This document shows positions 1 through 9,701 of a DNA stretch of 30,858 nucleotides, piece after piece (position 1 is the first letter of the stretch; each line of letters begins with the position of its first letter). The notes under the pieces are model-generated. The model worked only from the letters and a program-made list of their open reading frames with translations. It did no database searches and had not been told where the DNA came from. Made by a program: the position numbers and the translations under genes. This stretch comes from Ruminococcus sp. (lineage in GTDB: Bacteria > Bacillota > Clostridia > Oscillospirales > Ruminococcaceae): the NCBI RefSeq assembly GCF_019417665.1, contig NZ_DXUU01000030.1, forward strand, positions 5,132 to 35,989, in the 5' to 3' direction.

Positions 1-218
1 GGCTCAGCCTTTTCTTCCTGCGGCATTGGCTCCGGGTCACCAAAGTCCACCCCAGGCAAGTTGTCAAATCCGAAATCCGGTATTTGGTCATCACTTATTG
101 TATCCAATTCTGTGTTTTGAGACAACGAATTATCTTCATCTTCCGGAATTAAGCTTTCTAAACTATCAAAATCAAATACAGGAATATTTGACATATCAGG
201 AGAAATTCCATGCGCCAT
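1..218 (-). CDS. Acidic protein of unknown function, N-terminal part only
   Basis: The reading frame starts at ATG 218 and is open to the window edge, so only about 72 residues are visible. The start is supported by AGGTGAG just upstream and by a 6-nt gap to the stop of the 458-residue gene. The visible part is strongly acidic and rich in Asp, Pro and Phe-containing motifs (VFDFDSL, PDFGFD, VDFGDPEP) with almost no basic residues, so it is probably disordered. Similar Phe-Gly-Asp motifs occur in the acidic linker near the C-terminus of the giant ATPase encoded upstream. I do not recognise a family. It is the last visible gene of the tubulin/Hsp70-like cluster and is presumably co-transcribed with it. 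Confidence 0.7.
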   Translation of the reverse strand, partial: MAHGISPDMSNIPVFDFDSLESLIPEDEDNSLSQNTELDTISDDQIPDFGFDNLPGVDFGDPEPMPQEEKAE

Positions 219-224
219 TTTATC

Positions 225-1601
225 TCACCTCTTTTGCAAAAAAGAAAAATCAACTTGCATCATAAACTCATTATTACTATTATAAATCCCAAAATATATT
301 GTTGGCGATTTTTCAGGAATGGCAATTAAATTATCTTTTTGTAAACCAGAAAATACGCTTACCTGGACACAGTCCGATTCAGAATATGCATAAAGGGATT
401 TATCATTTGGTTTCTTATAGACTACGATGCTTGGAAAATGCTCTAGTTCAATTATCTTTTCACCCGAATAGATCTGCGGTTTCAAACGCCTTGTCCGACC
501 TTCATGCTCATACTCAAAGATAAATTTCCATTCCTCATTTTCTATTTCCCACTTCATCAATTTAATTGTAACTTGACCTGATGCAATCAAAAAAGAAAAG
601 TCTTCTGAAAATGGGGCAACGAATAGACGCATCTTATCTTCTGCCAAATAAATTAAATTACCATTTAAGTTTAATTGCTTTCCATTTGTGCTGCCTGCAA
701 ATATAGAACTATCTGTAGGAATAGAATATACATGATCCAGAAAAATAGACACTTGCTTTTTTTGAACTGGAGTATATTTTTTCTGATATTCCTCCATCTT
801 CTGAGATGCCGATACAATTTTTTCTTCAAACGGAAAAGCACTTATCGACATTTCCAGATCACAATTTTTAAAGTTATCCAGATGCTTCAAAAAATTGGCA
901 GCAATCAAATATGGCATTTCTCGATTTGTGCGGCGAAACTGTACAAGATTTTGCCCTGATCGTGTTGGAACTATGAACGAAAGGAGTGTCATGATTTCTC
1001 CAAAAAGGAAATAAGAAACCGAAGAATTATATTCTCTTCCACTAAAAGCCTCACCTAAAAGAGAAGCAGACATTTGCATGAGAAGATTCCAGTGAAGAAG
1101 CATATTGGAACAAAAAGACATATAAAATGGATCTTTGTTTCTAATATAAAGTCTAAACTTAGAAAAATCAAATCTACAGTTTTTCATTAACTTATAGATG
1201 TCTTGGTACACGGATACAAAAGTAAATTTGTCAATCTTTATCTGAACAAGCAAACTTTCAAAAATACCTTTCTTCTCCTTGGAGGGCAAAAACAAATCAT
1301 AAAGCTTTTTTGCAACTATATTTAATTTGTTTTTTTCACTTTTTACTTGCTGAATAAACATACTTGTCAAACCTTCAGCAATAACTTTCTCAGTACAGAA
1401 TGGAATCTTTCTTCGACCCAGCAACTGAAAGTCTTGATTAGATTTTTTTAACAAAAATATGTCTAGACAACCGTCTTTACGATCAGCAAGTATAGCTAAC
1501 AGTGGCGTTGATGACTTAGTAAGCAAAAAAGCAGATCTTGAAAAAAAATCAGATGAAATTTTTTCGTTTGAAATTTCAATAATTTTATTTTCTTTCCTCA
1601 T
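225..1601 (-). CDS. 458-residue protein sharing a C-terminal module with the giant Hsp70-like protein
   Basis: The start ATG at 1601 follows GGTGAG. No signal peptide or clear membrane segment is visible, so a cytoplasmic location is inferred. Residues 1-270 are mixed helical sequence that I cannot assign. Residues about 285-458 resemble a module repeated in the upstream 1892-residue protein. Shared landmarks are a hydrophobic strand followed by xxIPTDSSIFxG, then APFSEDFSFLI (329-339), a WxFxFEYxxxGR stretch, an xPQIY turn, and the ending YFGIYNSNNEFxxQVDF, which matches YIGIFDKNDVYYGQITF in the giant protein. It lies 98 nt downstream of that gene and 6 nt upstream of an acidic protein. A role as a partner of the same complex is inferred from the shared module and the operon. 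Confidence 0.8.
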   Translation of the reverse strand: MRKENKIIEISNEKISSDFFSRSAFLLTKSSTPLLAILADRKDGCLDIFLLKKSNQDFQLLGRRKIPFCTEKVIAEGLTSMFIQQVKSEKNKLNIVAKKLYDLFLPSKEKKGIFESLLVQIKIDKFTFVSVYQDIYKLMKNCRFDFSKFRLYIRNKDPFYMSFCSNMLLHWNLLMQMSASLLGEAFSGREYNSSVSYFLFGEIMTLLSFIVPTRSGQNLVQFRRTNREMPYLIAANFLKHLDNFKNCDLEMSISAFPFEEKIVSASQKMEEYQKKYTPVQKKQVSIFLDHVYSIPTDSSIFAGSTNGKQLNLNGNLIYLAEDKMRLFVAPFSEDFSFLIASGQVTIKLMKWEIENEEWKFIFEYEHEGRTRRLKPQIYSGEKIIELEHFPSIVVYKKPNDKSLYAYSESDCVQVSVFSGLQKDNLIAIPEKSPTIYFGIYNSNNEFMMQVDFSFLQKR

Positions 1602-1638
1602 TATCTCACCATTTTATAACCTACTCATTTTCTTTATA

Positions 1639-1688
1639 AGGAACAGAAGCGCACCACAATCTATTTCTGCAATGCGCTTTCCTGTCCT
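1639..1688 (-). promoter_or_regulatory. Hairpin between the giant ATPase gene and the 458-residue gene
   Basis: The arms AAGCGCA (1647-1653) and TGCGCTT (1673-1679) are perfectly complementary. Pairing continues outward through CAG/CTG and AGGA/TCCT with small bulges, giving about 14 base pairs around a 19-nt loop. There is no T run after it on the minus strand, so it does not look like an intrinsic terminator. An mRNA processing or stability element that sets different levels for the two genes is possible but unproven. Confidence 0.4.
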
Positions 1689-1699
1689 TAAATGGGCGT

Positions 1700-4600
1700 T
1701 TATTTCTTTAAATATGTTTCAATTGCAAGACCGACCATTTTTAATGTGTAGATGTGATAAAGCAGATCCGGATCATCGATGTCCATATTTTCATCGAGAA
1801 CAGCATCCCACATAACTGTTAAATCTCCTCCCAGAACATCTCGAACGATCGGGTCATCCAAAATGCCAGAAAGTAAGATGGGTTTTCCTTTCTCATCCAG
1901 GAATGGCAAAAACTTATCAATTGAATACACATTATTTTGAATTGTCATAGTACGAGTTTTCAGAATATGCTTCAAATCCTCAATAAAGGTTTCTACAGTA
2001 TCCGGACGACGTACATTTCGTGCATTTGATTCATCTGAATAATCGTCATTATTATCCCCAATGATATCATTAACCGGATCGCCAAAAGGATCTCCAAACG
2101 CATCACCAAAGTCAAACGGATCATCATTGGATTGATTGCTTTCGGGAGCCATATTGCCGATATTCATGTCCATATTCGGGTCAAATACATCCTCTGCCGT
2201 ATTATTGAAATTTTTCATATGCGTTGGACGCATCAAGATTAAACCGCTAGCAATTTCACGCTTTTCAGCATCCTTTGCAGGAATAAACTTCAACTGAATA
2301 TCTGCACCATTACGATTTTTCGGTAAGTTCATCATAGATTTGATAAACATTACCATCGGCAGCTTGGAAGCATTAGGACTAGCAAATGCCTGTAAGTTTC
2401 CTTGACAAAACGGCTCCGCAATTGTGAGTGCCTGCGCAGTACCTCCGTAAAGAAAAATTGTAAATGATGTTTCGATTTCCTTTGTAAAATCAACTTTTTT
2501 GCGAACCTGTTCACCCAAAATATTAAATAAGAACAAGAACTTATACTGAATCATACGTGCAAAGTTCTGATACTGCGGTAAAAATTTATCCAAAACAGTT
2601 TTCGAATTATTGTTTTTCAATTTTGCACAGTCAATTCCAAACTTTTCTACAAGCATCAAAACTAATGTTTTTTCACGCTCACGATCATTACCGCCAGCAG
2701 CACGATAGTTAGACAATTGATTTACAAAGTCATCCAAAGTCGTTTCATTATTTCCAGAATTAGAGCACCACATTGCCTTGAATACAGACTTCACCTTTGC
2801 ACTATGATTGCCGCTTTCACGTCGAACCAAATGATCATAGAACACATTGATACTGTCAGTCATAATTTGCTGTCCAGCATAACGCAAAGAAAATGCCTGT
2901 GGATCCATTAAATTTCCATTTGCCAGCTTGTTGATCGTAAAGTCGTATGTTCCATCACCACCATCTGTAATTGCAGAATACTTCGGCAATCCAGCAGATC
3001 CACTACGTCTCATAATCCACTGTATGTAAGTGAACAATGCAGTCGCTTCTGTCGCATACTCACCGATCTGAACGGAATTTTTTGGAATAAACTGTTCAAT
3101 ATAATCTTTCGCTTCTGTCCAAACATCCTTATTATTATCACGGAACTGTTCAGAAGGCATTGAAATGCGTATATTGATATCACCACAGCCATCTTGGAAA
3201 CAATTCAGTACCGTATGGAACATCAGACTCTTTATAAACAGTCTGACATTTCTCTGCATAATGGCAACCATATTACTGTCTCCACTTGTTGAGATCTTCA
3301 AGTCACTGTAGAATCCCAGCACATCTCCCATTGTGCCAGCTTCGCCCATTCGTTCCATAATACGTTTTAATACATTGCCCTGTACATTAGGAATGAAACC
3401 TGAATCATACGGAATCAGAGGATCATTAGTCTGTGTTGCACAAGAGTATACCATAGTGGTAGACGAAAATTTACCGCAACCTTCAGGAATATTTCCACGT
3501 GATCCAAAATGCGGAATGTAACTCAAATTAGAGAAATCCATAAATTCGGATTCCTGCATCCCCGGAATAATGATTTGCTGCAACTTGGTTTGGCCATGGA
3601 ATGGGAACACCACGCCTTGTTTGAGCTGTCTATTAATGGCAATGATGGAATTTCTTGTACCAAAATCGACACCGACAATTGCACGGCTTGTTCTGGAAAC
3701 TTTGATTTCATTTGCAGGCTTCATAATGATACAGCCAAGTTCTTTCCCATCCCAAGCAACATCAATATCATGACTCGGTGCAATACGATTTGAGCCATCA
3801 TATTTCATATGAATATACTGTCCCCAACCATTGTTTTTCGCAATTTCCATACGAATTTTCTTACTATCTTCATTGACAGCATCCATAATTTTTGTGCTTC
3901 GTTTTTCAAAATCAACTTTTTTATCATTGATCCAAAACTCAACACGTGAGCCCAATGGTGACTCTTTTCTGTGATTAACAGCCTTTTCAGGTGTAATTTC
4001 CTCAGGAGTAAATTTCGCATAGGAATATTCCTGCCACAAACTTGTTCCAGCTAACTCACCATAGCTTTCGTCAGCAACAAAATTTACAAATGGGAATACC
4101 GTTAACGTAGGAAGCGGATAATCAACAAAGTTTAAGATATGACTCTTATGGAACTTCTTAACAACCTTCGAAGATCCTCTTAAACCAGTCAAACTGATTT
4201 CTACATAGAGATAATCACAATTGTCTACATCTCTCAACCCTGAGGTAGAATCTGCTGGATTTGTGTAATATTTAACGTGCGTATAATCTGCAATATGCAA
4301 ATTGCGCTTTTCCATCAGCTGTGAAAACTCCATTGTGATCGGAATGGAATATACACGCATATCTTTTCTATTCCCGGTTCCGACAGCCTGGCACTGTGTT
4401 CCATTTGCAAATTCAGACGACTGAACAGGTGTCCACATCATATAATCTGTAAAAACAGAAATTTCACGTACCATGCCATTTTTGAAGTCAAAAACGTGCT
4501 GAGAACCATTTGATTGTACGCCATAGACACACTCAGATATAGCGCTAGTAATTTTGTACCAAATGTTGCAGGTATACTGCTTGTTTCCGTTTTGTGCATT

Positions 4601-7378
4601 TCCGTTTTGAGCAATAAGACGCAGTATTACATTCTTTCCTTGAATCGGAACTGCTTCAGCAACCTCCAATTCTGTCGTCTGGTTCTCTTCAACATACTCA
4701 ATTGTTAAATTTGAGCCATCGACATTCTGTCTGCCAACTTGCTCGAGTTCGTTATTGAAACGAGTGATGTAATAATTTTGTGTTTCATCCTCCAACGGAA
4801 TCACAGAAGGCAAATTATCACATTTCACCACGGCATTTACTGAATATCTTCTTGTAAATTCGACAACACTGCCATCGCCTTTATCAATAAATACAGAAAC
4901 TTCATATTTCTTTTCGTTCTGATCATATTGAATATACGGTCGACGTGTTTTAGAAAGTACAAGATTCTGTGCCATCAAATTCTGTAGCATCTTCAGACTA
5001 AATGGGAATACTGCTTCGTACTCTCTTTCATCAACTGACTCACGCATCATGTTATTGACAGAGATCAACAAGCCACTATTTCTCCAAGTCTGATATTCCA
5101 AACTTGCAACGTTCTCTGTTGCCATCAAGAACAAGCTGTCGTCAAATACTCGACCAGTAATGATCTGCTTTGGCTTCTTCGCACCCTGACTGCTTACCAA
5201 CAAAATTGCATCGCACTTTGAGGTTGCATCTTTCAATGCGTAAAAGCCTTCGTTAATACGATACTGGTTCAGCGGGAAGGTAATCTGCCCATAGTAAACA
5301 TCGTTTTTGTCAAATATTCCAATATATGCAACGTTTCCAGAATCGGCTGAAATAAATACACTGCTTGTATTCAGATCCTTATTATCCATCTGGAAAACCA
5401 GATCATTGGATTCAATTGGATTCTGTCTTCCTTCTGGATATGTGTAGCGCATATTCTGAACTAATACGACTTCATAACCTTCCAAACCGGTAACAGGGTT
5501 TATCGTATCAACTGCATAGATAAACGGTGGGTTTGCGCAAAGGAACTGCTCTTCGGGCTTATAGATACGTGGAGCTGTTGTCAGAAGTTTACCGCCATAC
5601 TGGAATGCGACTGAAAAGTCCCAATTATTTCCGTTACTCTTGTTTACTTCTAAATGTGCTTCTGCAATCTGGATGTTACCCTTTGCAATCATATCTGCAA
5701 ATTCACGGCTAAATGGAGCCAAAGCATACTTGCTTCCGCCCTCAACTTCGAAAACTGTTTGGTTTAAGCTTCCCCAGATCTTACCTGAATCATTATTGAA
5801 ATCATCTCTCGAATTCTTATTAAAGAAGATAATTTTATCATTATAAACATTGTACGAATTAATAATTCCTTCAGCTGTATCCCAAACTGAAATTTGAGCT
5901 ACATTATTATCATCGTCAATGACAACAGCAGTAGATGTTGCATTTTTTGTAATATCGGAATTATTTTTTTCATCCGGCAAAAACAGGTAACCACAGGAAA
6001 ATGTTCTTCCTTGCTGCGCATTGTGATAACGGACACCAAAAAAAGGGAAATCATTTACTGTTGTAGGTGTATCAAATGGCATTTCATTCGGTTCAGTTGA
6101 ACTACCCAATTGAATATCTCTACCATTTAAATAACTAACTGGTGCTGATTCAATAGGATCGTAATTACTCTTAATCAAACGAACAGAAGTCGGCTGACCT
6201 TCCCCAACCAAAACAGAAATCAAAGGGAAGTTATCACATTTTCTAACATCACCAGCTGCATACGTATTTGTATACGAATAAAGAGCACCTTTGATCTTCA
6301 AATAAATTGTTGCTTCATATGCACCATGTGCCTTTACAACTTTACAGTCGATAAAATCAACATCGGAATCAGGTTTTCTGATTTCATCCATCAGATCTTC
6401 ACTCAAAGGCGGAATCACAGCATGAACCGGTGCATTGGTATCTGTAATACCAATTTCCATATTTTCCACAACACAAAAACTATAATCGTGATTTAAAACA
6501 TTGGAATTCGATTTTATGATCAACAGTTGATCTGAAAACTTGTTTTCAACTTCAAGAGGACCAGCACAAATCGGAAGATCAAGAGACATAGTTGTATCCT
6601 GAATAAAAACCGGTTTCTTTTCAAAGGGAAAAGGAGCACCATTTGGCTGTAGAACTTCTCCAGGATATGTTAAAGAAAGCCACTGGCTTAATGCTTTAGC
6701 CGCATTTACTTGCAGTAAATTACCCTCAACATCATTTAATGCGGAATAAAGCGCACGATTTGCACCAGGAACCGCATCCAGATCTGCCTTAAATTTTTCA
6801 AATGTAAAAGATTCTTTTTCAGAGTCCCATCCAATCAAACGTGACAGAGCAACGATATTGATCGTGTTGAATGGATAAATGCGTAATCCATTTGTGGAAT
6901 AAAAAGCAAGCGGATAAACGCCATGATCTAATTCCATACAAATTTCTGTCAGATGATCTGCATTATCTTTGTCGATTGCAACTGCCCATTTCCTAATGGA
7001 TTTCTGCAAGTCATCATGCATACCATCATAGTCACAGATAGTAAAATAATCTATGTTTTGTACTTTTAAGGTCATGCTCAAATATTCAGCCAAAAGGATA
7101 TTCGACAAAATAATCATATACTTTCTCAAATCCTGAAACTCTGCCTTGTCTGGTGCACTTTTAAATTCGCTTACCTGTCCATCCAAAAATGACTTGTTTT
7201 CAATTTCCAAAAAGTCAAAATATGCTGCTGTCTTATTGCTGGACTTATAGGTAGGTGCACCCATTACACCTAAATTTCCTTTTTCAGCCCAAACCTGAAT
7301 ACTGTTTATGAGTCCATCGATGTCAATAGGCTGTGTTCTTTCTCCAGTAAATTTTACACCTGGATATACATAACTCAT
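1700..7378 (-). CDS. Giant protein: repeated beta-rich modules plus C-terminal actin/Hsp70-like ATPase domain
   Basis: The protein is 1892 residues, starting at ATG 7378 after GGAAGGAAG. Residues about 1-1230 show no known domain to me but contain diverged repeats whose anchors are PPLSEDLM (about 323), APFSREFADMI (554), FPFSLKMLQNLM (791) and IPITMEFSQLM (1012). Each is followed by strands and often a CDNxP turn. Residues about 1233-1720 look like an actin/Hsp70-fold ATPase. GVDFGTRNS (1236-1244) fits phosphate loop 1, TDGGDGTYDF (1471-1480) fits phosphate loop 2, and LYGGTAQ (1643-1649) fits the adenosine loop. An acidic linker with DPF/FGDP motifs (about 1753-1782) precedes a helical tail. 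No signal peptide is seen, so it should be cytoplasmic. It lies 46 nt from the tubulin-like gene. The ATPase call is fairly firm; its biological role is unknown. SrfB-like Hsp70 relatives are a possible comparison. Confidence 0.85.
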   Translation of the reverse strand: MSYVYPGVKFTGERTQPIDIDGLINSIQVWAEKGNLGVMGAPTYKSSNKTAAYFDFLEIENKSFLDGQVSEFKSAPDKAEFQDLRKYMIILSNILLAEYLSMTLKVQNIDYFTICDYDGMHDDLQKSIRKWAVAIDKDNADHLTEICMELDHGVYPLAFYSTNGLRIYPFNTINIVALSRLIGWDSEKESFTFEKFKADLDAVPGANRALYSALNDVEGNLLQVNAAKALSQWLSLTYPGEVLQPNGAPFPFEKKPVFIQDTTMSLDLPICAGPLEVENKFSDQLLIIKSNSNVLNHDYSFCVVENMEIGITDTNAPVHAVIPPLSEDLMDEIRKPDSDVDFIDCKVVKAHGAYEATIYLKIKGALYSYTNTYAAGDVRKCDNFPLISVLVGEGQPTSVRLIKSNYDPIESAPVSYLNGRDIQLGSSTEPNEMPFDTPTTVNDFPFFGVRYHNAQQGRTFSCGYLFLPDEKNNSDITKNATSTAVVIDDDNNVAQISVWDTAEGIINSYNVYNDKIIFFNKNSRDDFNNDSGKIWGSLNQTVFEVEGGSKYALAPFSREFADMIAKGNIQIAEAHLEVNKSNGNNWDFSVAFQYGGKLLTTAPRIYKPEEQFLCANPPFIYAVDTINPVTGLEGYEVVLVQNMRYTYPEGRQNPIESNDLVFQMDNKDLNTSSVFISADSGNVAYIGIFDKNDVYYGQITFPLNQYRINEGFYALKDATSKCDAILLVSSQGAKKPKQIITGRVFDDSLFLMATENVASLEYQTWRNSGLLISVNNMMRESVDEREYEAVFPFSLKMLQNLMAQNLVLSKTRRPYIQYDQNEKKYEVSVFIDKGDGSVVEFTRRYSVNAVVKCDNLPSVIPLEDETQNYYITRFNNELEQVGRQNVDGSNLTIEYVEENQTTELEVAEAVPIQGKNVILRLIAQNGNAQNGNKQYTCNIWYKITSAISECVYGVQSNGSQHVFDFKNGMVREISVFTDYMMWTPVQSSEFANGTQCQAVGTGNRKDMRVYSIPITMEFSQLMEKRNLHIADYTHVKYYTNPADSTSGLRDVDNCDYLYVEISLTGLRGSSKVVKKFHKSHILNFVDYPLPTLTVFPFVNFVADESYGELAGTSLWQEYSYAKFTPEEITPEKAVNHRKESPLGSRVEFWINDKKVDFEKRSTKIMDAVNEDSKKIRMEIAKNNGWGQYIHMKYDGSNRIAPSHDIDVAWDGKELGCIIMKPANEIKVSRTSRAIVGVDFGTRNSIIAINRQLKQGVVFPFHGQTKLQQIIIPGMQESEFMDFSNLSYIPHFGSRGNIPEGCGKFSSTTMVYSCATQTNDPLIPYDSGFIPNVQGNVLKRIMERMGEAGTMGDVLGFYSDLKISTSGDSNMVAIMQRNVRLFIKSLMFHTVLNCFQDGCGDINIRISMPSEQFRDNNKDVWTEAKDYIEQFIPKNSVQIGEYATEATALFTYIQWIMRRSGSAGLPKYSAITDGGDGTYDFTINKLANGNLMDPQAFSLRYAGQQIMTDSINVFYDHLVRRESGNHSAKVKSVFKAMWCSNSGNNETTLDDFVNQLSNYRAAGGNDREREKTLVLMLVEKFGIDCAKLKNNNSKTVLDKFLPQYQNFARMIQYKFLFLFNILGEQVRKKVDFTKEIETSFTIFLYGGTAQALTIAEPFCQGNLQAFASPNASKLPMVMFIKSMMNLPKNRNGADIQLKFIPAKDAEKREIASGLILMRPTHMKNFNNTAEDVFDPNMDMNIGNMAPESNQSNDDPFDFGDAFGDPFGDPVNDIIGDNNDDYSDESNARNVRRPDTVETFIEDLKHILKTRTMTIQNNVYSIDKFLPFLDEKGKPILLSGILDDPIVRDVLGGDLTVMWDAVLDENMDIDDPDLLYHIYTLKMVGLAIETYLKK

Positions 7379-7424
7379 AGAAATTTACTTCCTTCCTGCC
7401 TTATTTTTAATGCGATCCATTGAA

Positions 7425-9203
7425 TTAAAGTAAGTTGAGATAAACTTCGAACGTACGCTGAATCATATTATTGGCAATGTTTCTTCCACTTTCCGCTGCT
7501 GTTGCGCCCTGAGAATTTAAATATAATTTTTCACTTCTTAGATTGGCTTTGCTAAACACACCGCCTGGTCCAAATGGCATTGTGTGCATTTCATCCAAAA
7601 CAGTAAACATTGGATTCGCTATTGCTTGAATCTGATATCCATTGTCAGTGTCAATAGATAAACAAGATCCTGATGGCAACGTTACTGCGTTGTTAAAATT
7701 ATCACGCTCATACAAGTATCGAACTGCATCTTCCACAAATCCAACTGTTAAAGAGCTTGGCTTATCAAATCTTGAAAAATCCATCATTTCTACAAAAGTC
7801 ATCACAATAAACTTAGACTCATTTAAGAATGCCTGGAGTTCCTGCGCAATAAATGGAGTGACCTCATCAGCCGCCGGTTCAGCACTCTTAAAAATGTCTT
7901 TGACATAAGAAATTCTGACTCCATTGTTCCAATCGGAAAAGTCTTTGATCATTTGACCCTTAATCGTTACCAATGTCAGCAGAATTGCACGTACATATTT
8001 TGCGTAAGAAACTGAACCATCAATATCATTTTGCAGAAGTACACTACAATCGTATTTTACGGATGCGTTTTTGAAAAACGTATTTAATGTAACAACATCA
8101 CCACGTTCTTCATCTACGCCATCATTATATGCAAACAAATGCGGAGACTCCTCGTGCAATTGCGGAATTCGGTTTGCAATGGCATCCATCGCTTCAGCTG
8201 CCAGTGCAAACTCAACCAAATGCGAAGGATGAAATTGATTGTCTTTCCTCGCCTCCTGCGCTGTGATGTCCAATTTGCTGCTGCCAGCAATGAACAGTCC
8301 ATCCAACCAATAATTCTGGTTTATCCCTATGTTATAATAGCTATAATGTTCTACATCACTATTATCCGCTTTTTCATTTTGGCTCTTGATGTTCCGGAAA
8401 ACACCTCTAGACATCTCAAATTTATCGCGCAAAATATCCGAAGTGATTTTCAGATCGTCAGCTTGACCAACAAGCTTAAACTTACTATACGGTGTAGTAC
8501 GCAGACCGTATACACGGAATTGACGACTATGTCCAATCTCCTTACCATTGTCCTTCAAATAATACAACATTGACAAAATATCTTTGTCGATCATTGTGTT
8601 TGCAGTACCGCCATCTGTCGATCCTGCATAAAAGATAACTGCATCCTGTAAATTACCTGCCAGGTCATTGTAAGCTTTCCGCTTCTGGAAAGAACCATCA
8701 ACGATCAGACGTTCACTGATAAAACCGTTTACCGCCAGGTCACCATAGCAGCCATCTCGGTTTGAACGCTCAATTTCTTCCGTATTTGTATTTGCATTTG
8801 TTGTAAAGGAAGAAGAAAGAAGTTCTTTGATCTCAGATTTATGCTTCTTACTACAGAATAATGATTCCAGACTATATTTGTCCTCTTCTATGCCATAGGC
8901 AGTTGCTCTCACACTTTTCAAAGTCAAGGGATGCTTTTGAATGTCTATCGGAGCAATAAACTTCAACCCTCTGTTATGCAGCTTTCTGTAATCTTCGATG
9001 ATATTGTTAAAGTATGTTCCATCATTCATTTCGCCGCCTACTGGAACAATATCATCATAATCGAGTTGATAAATGACGCATTTATCATCCTTATGATCAT
9101 CTGTTGCCAAATCTCCAGCATTAAGCGCCAAAAGTGTTAAAAAGCATCGTCCAATCAATGTGCCCGTACCACCGTACGCCTTGAACTCAATTCTTTTTGC
9201 CAT
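7425..9203 (-). CDS. Tubulin/FtsZ-like protein (tubulin-like domain family)
   Basis: The protein is 592 residues, starting at ATG 9203 after an AAGGGTAAGG stretch. The N-terminus FKAYGGTGTLIGRCF (7-21) fits the first glycine loop of the tubulin/FtsZ superfamily. FYAGSTDGGTANTMI (191-205) fits the glycine-rich nucleotide loop (GGGTGxG in FtsZ), though it is diverged. An acidic VIYQLDYDD strand (43-51) follows helix 1, as expected for this fold. It is longer than FtsZ (about 350-400 residues), as in the distant bacterial tubulin-like families described bioinformatically and proposed to act in membrane remodelling. No membrane segment is visible. It sits between two small membrane-protein genes and the Hsp70-like giant, 46-nt gaps on both sides. 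GTP binding and polymerisation are inferred, not shown. Confidence 0.65.
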   Translation of the reverse strand: MAKRIEFKAYGGTGTLIGRCFLTLLALNAGDLATDDHKDDKCVIYQLDYDDIVPVGGEMNDGTYFNNIIEDYRKLHNRGLKFIAPIDIQKHPLTLKSVRATAYGIEEDKYSLESLFCSKKHKSEIKELLSSSFTTNANTNTEEIERSNRDGCYGDLAVNGFISERLIVDGSFQKRKAYNDLAGNLQDAVIFYAGSTDGGTANTMIDKDILSMLYYLKDNGKEIGHSRQFRVYGLRTTPYSKFKLVGQADDLKITSDILRDKFEMSRGVFRNIKSQNEKADNSDVEHYSYYNIGINQNYWLDGLFIAGSSKLDITAQEARKDNQFHPSHLVEFALAAEAMDAIANRIPQLHEESPHLFAYNDGVDEERGDVVTLNTFFKNASVKYDCSVLLQNDIDGSVSYAKYVRAILLTLVTIKGQMIKDFSDWNNGVRISYVKDIFKSAEPAADEVTPFIAQELQAFLNESKFIVMTFVEMMDFSRFDKPSSLTVGFVEDAVRYLYERDNFNNAVTLPSGSCLSIDTDNGYQIQAIANPMFTVLDEMHTMPFGPGGVFSKANLRSEKLYLNSQGATAAESGRNIANNMIQRTFEVYLNLL

Positions 9204-9249
9204 AAGTAACCTTACCCTTTCTACTATATGTTTAATTTCTTGCCATTAT

Positions 9250-9687
9250 TTACTGTGGCGGGAACAAAAATCGAGGAATGCATATTACAGCAAGAATTCC
9301 AACCATTTGAATCAGGGTGATCCATCCCGTAGTCAATGTTGCAGCATTCACAATCAAAATAGCTACTAAACTTACACATATCATAATTGCAAATGGCAGA
9401 TACCATTTATACTTATCTCGAATTGTAGTAACACGATGAAAAGCGAATAAATACTCAACCATTGGCCAAATCATCAGAATAAGCTGTGTCACTTCCAAAA
9501 TGATAAGCCGTATTACACGTATTCTTAATTCAATATCTTCTGCACCAGCTACTACGCTAAACCAAGATAATTTCGGAATCAAAAACCATATTCCAACACC
9601 AATTGCAACCCAAATCAGCAGGGCGATTACGATGCTCTTTATTCCATTGGATCTATAGTTGTTCCAAACTGTTTTGTTTTTTCTCAT
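9250..9687 (-). CDS. Small four-helix membrane protein
   Basis: The protein is 145 residues and starts at ATG 9687 preceded by AGGAGG. About four hydrophobic segments are visible: roughly residues 18-36, 60-82, 96-115 and 120-140. They are separated by short basic or polar loops, and the N-terminus is basic (MRKNK), which suggests it faces the cytoplasm. I recognise no family. The gene is 14 nt from the other small membrane protein gene upstream and 46 nt from the tubulin-like gene downstream. A membrane anchor or partner for the tubulin-like or Hsp70-like proteins is a reasonable inference from position only. Confidence 0.75.
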   Translation of the reverse strand: MRKNKTVWNNYRSNGIKSIVIALLIWVAIGVGIWFLIPKLSWFSVVAGAEDIELRIRVIRLIILEVTQLILMIWPMVEYLFAFHRVTTIRDKYKWYLPFAIMICVSLVAILIVNAATLTTGWITLIQMVGILAVICIPRFLFPPQ

Positions 9688-9701
9688 TTTAACCTCCTAT
9701 A

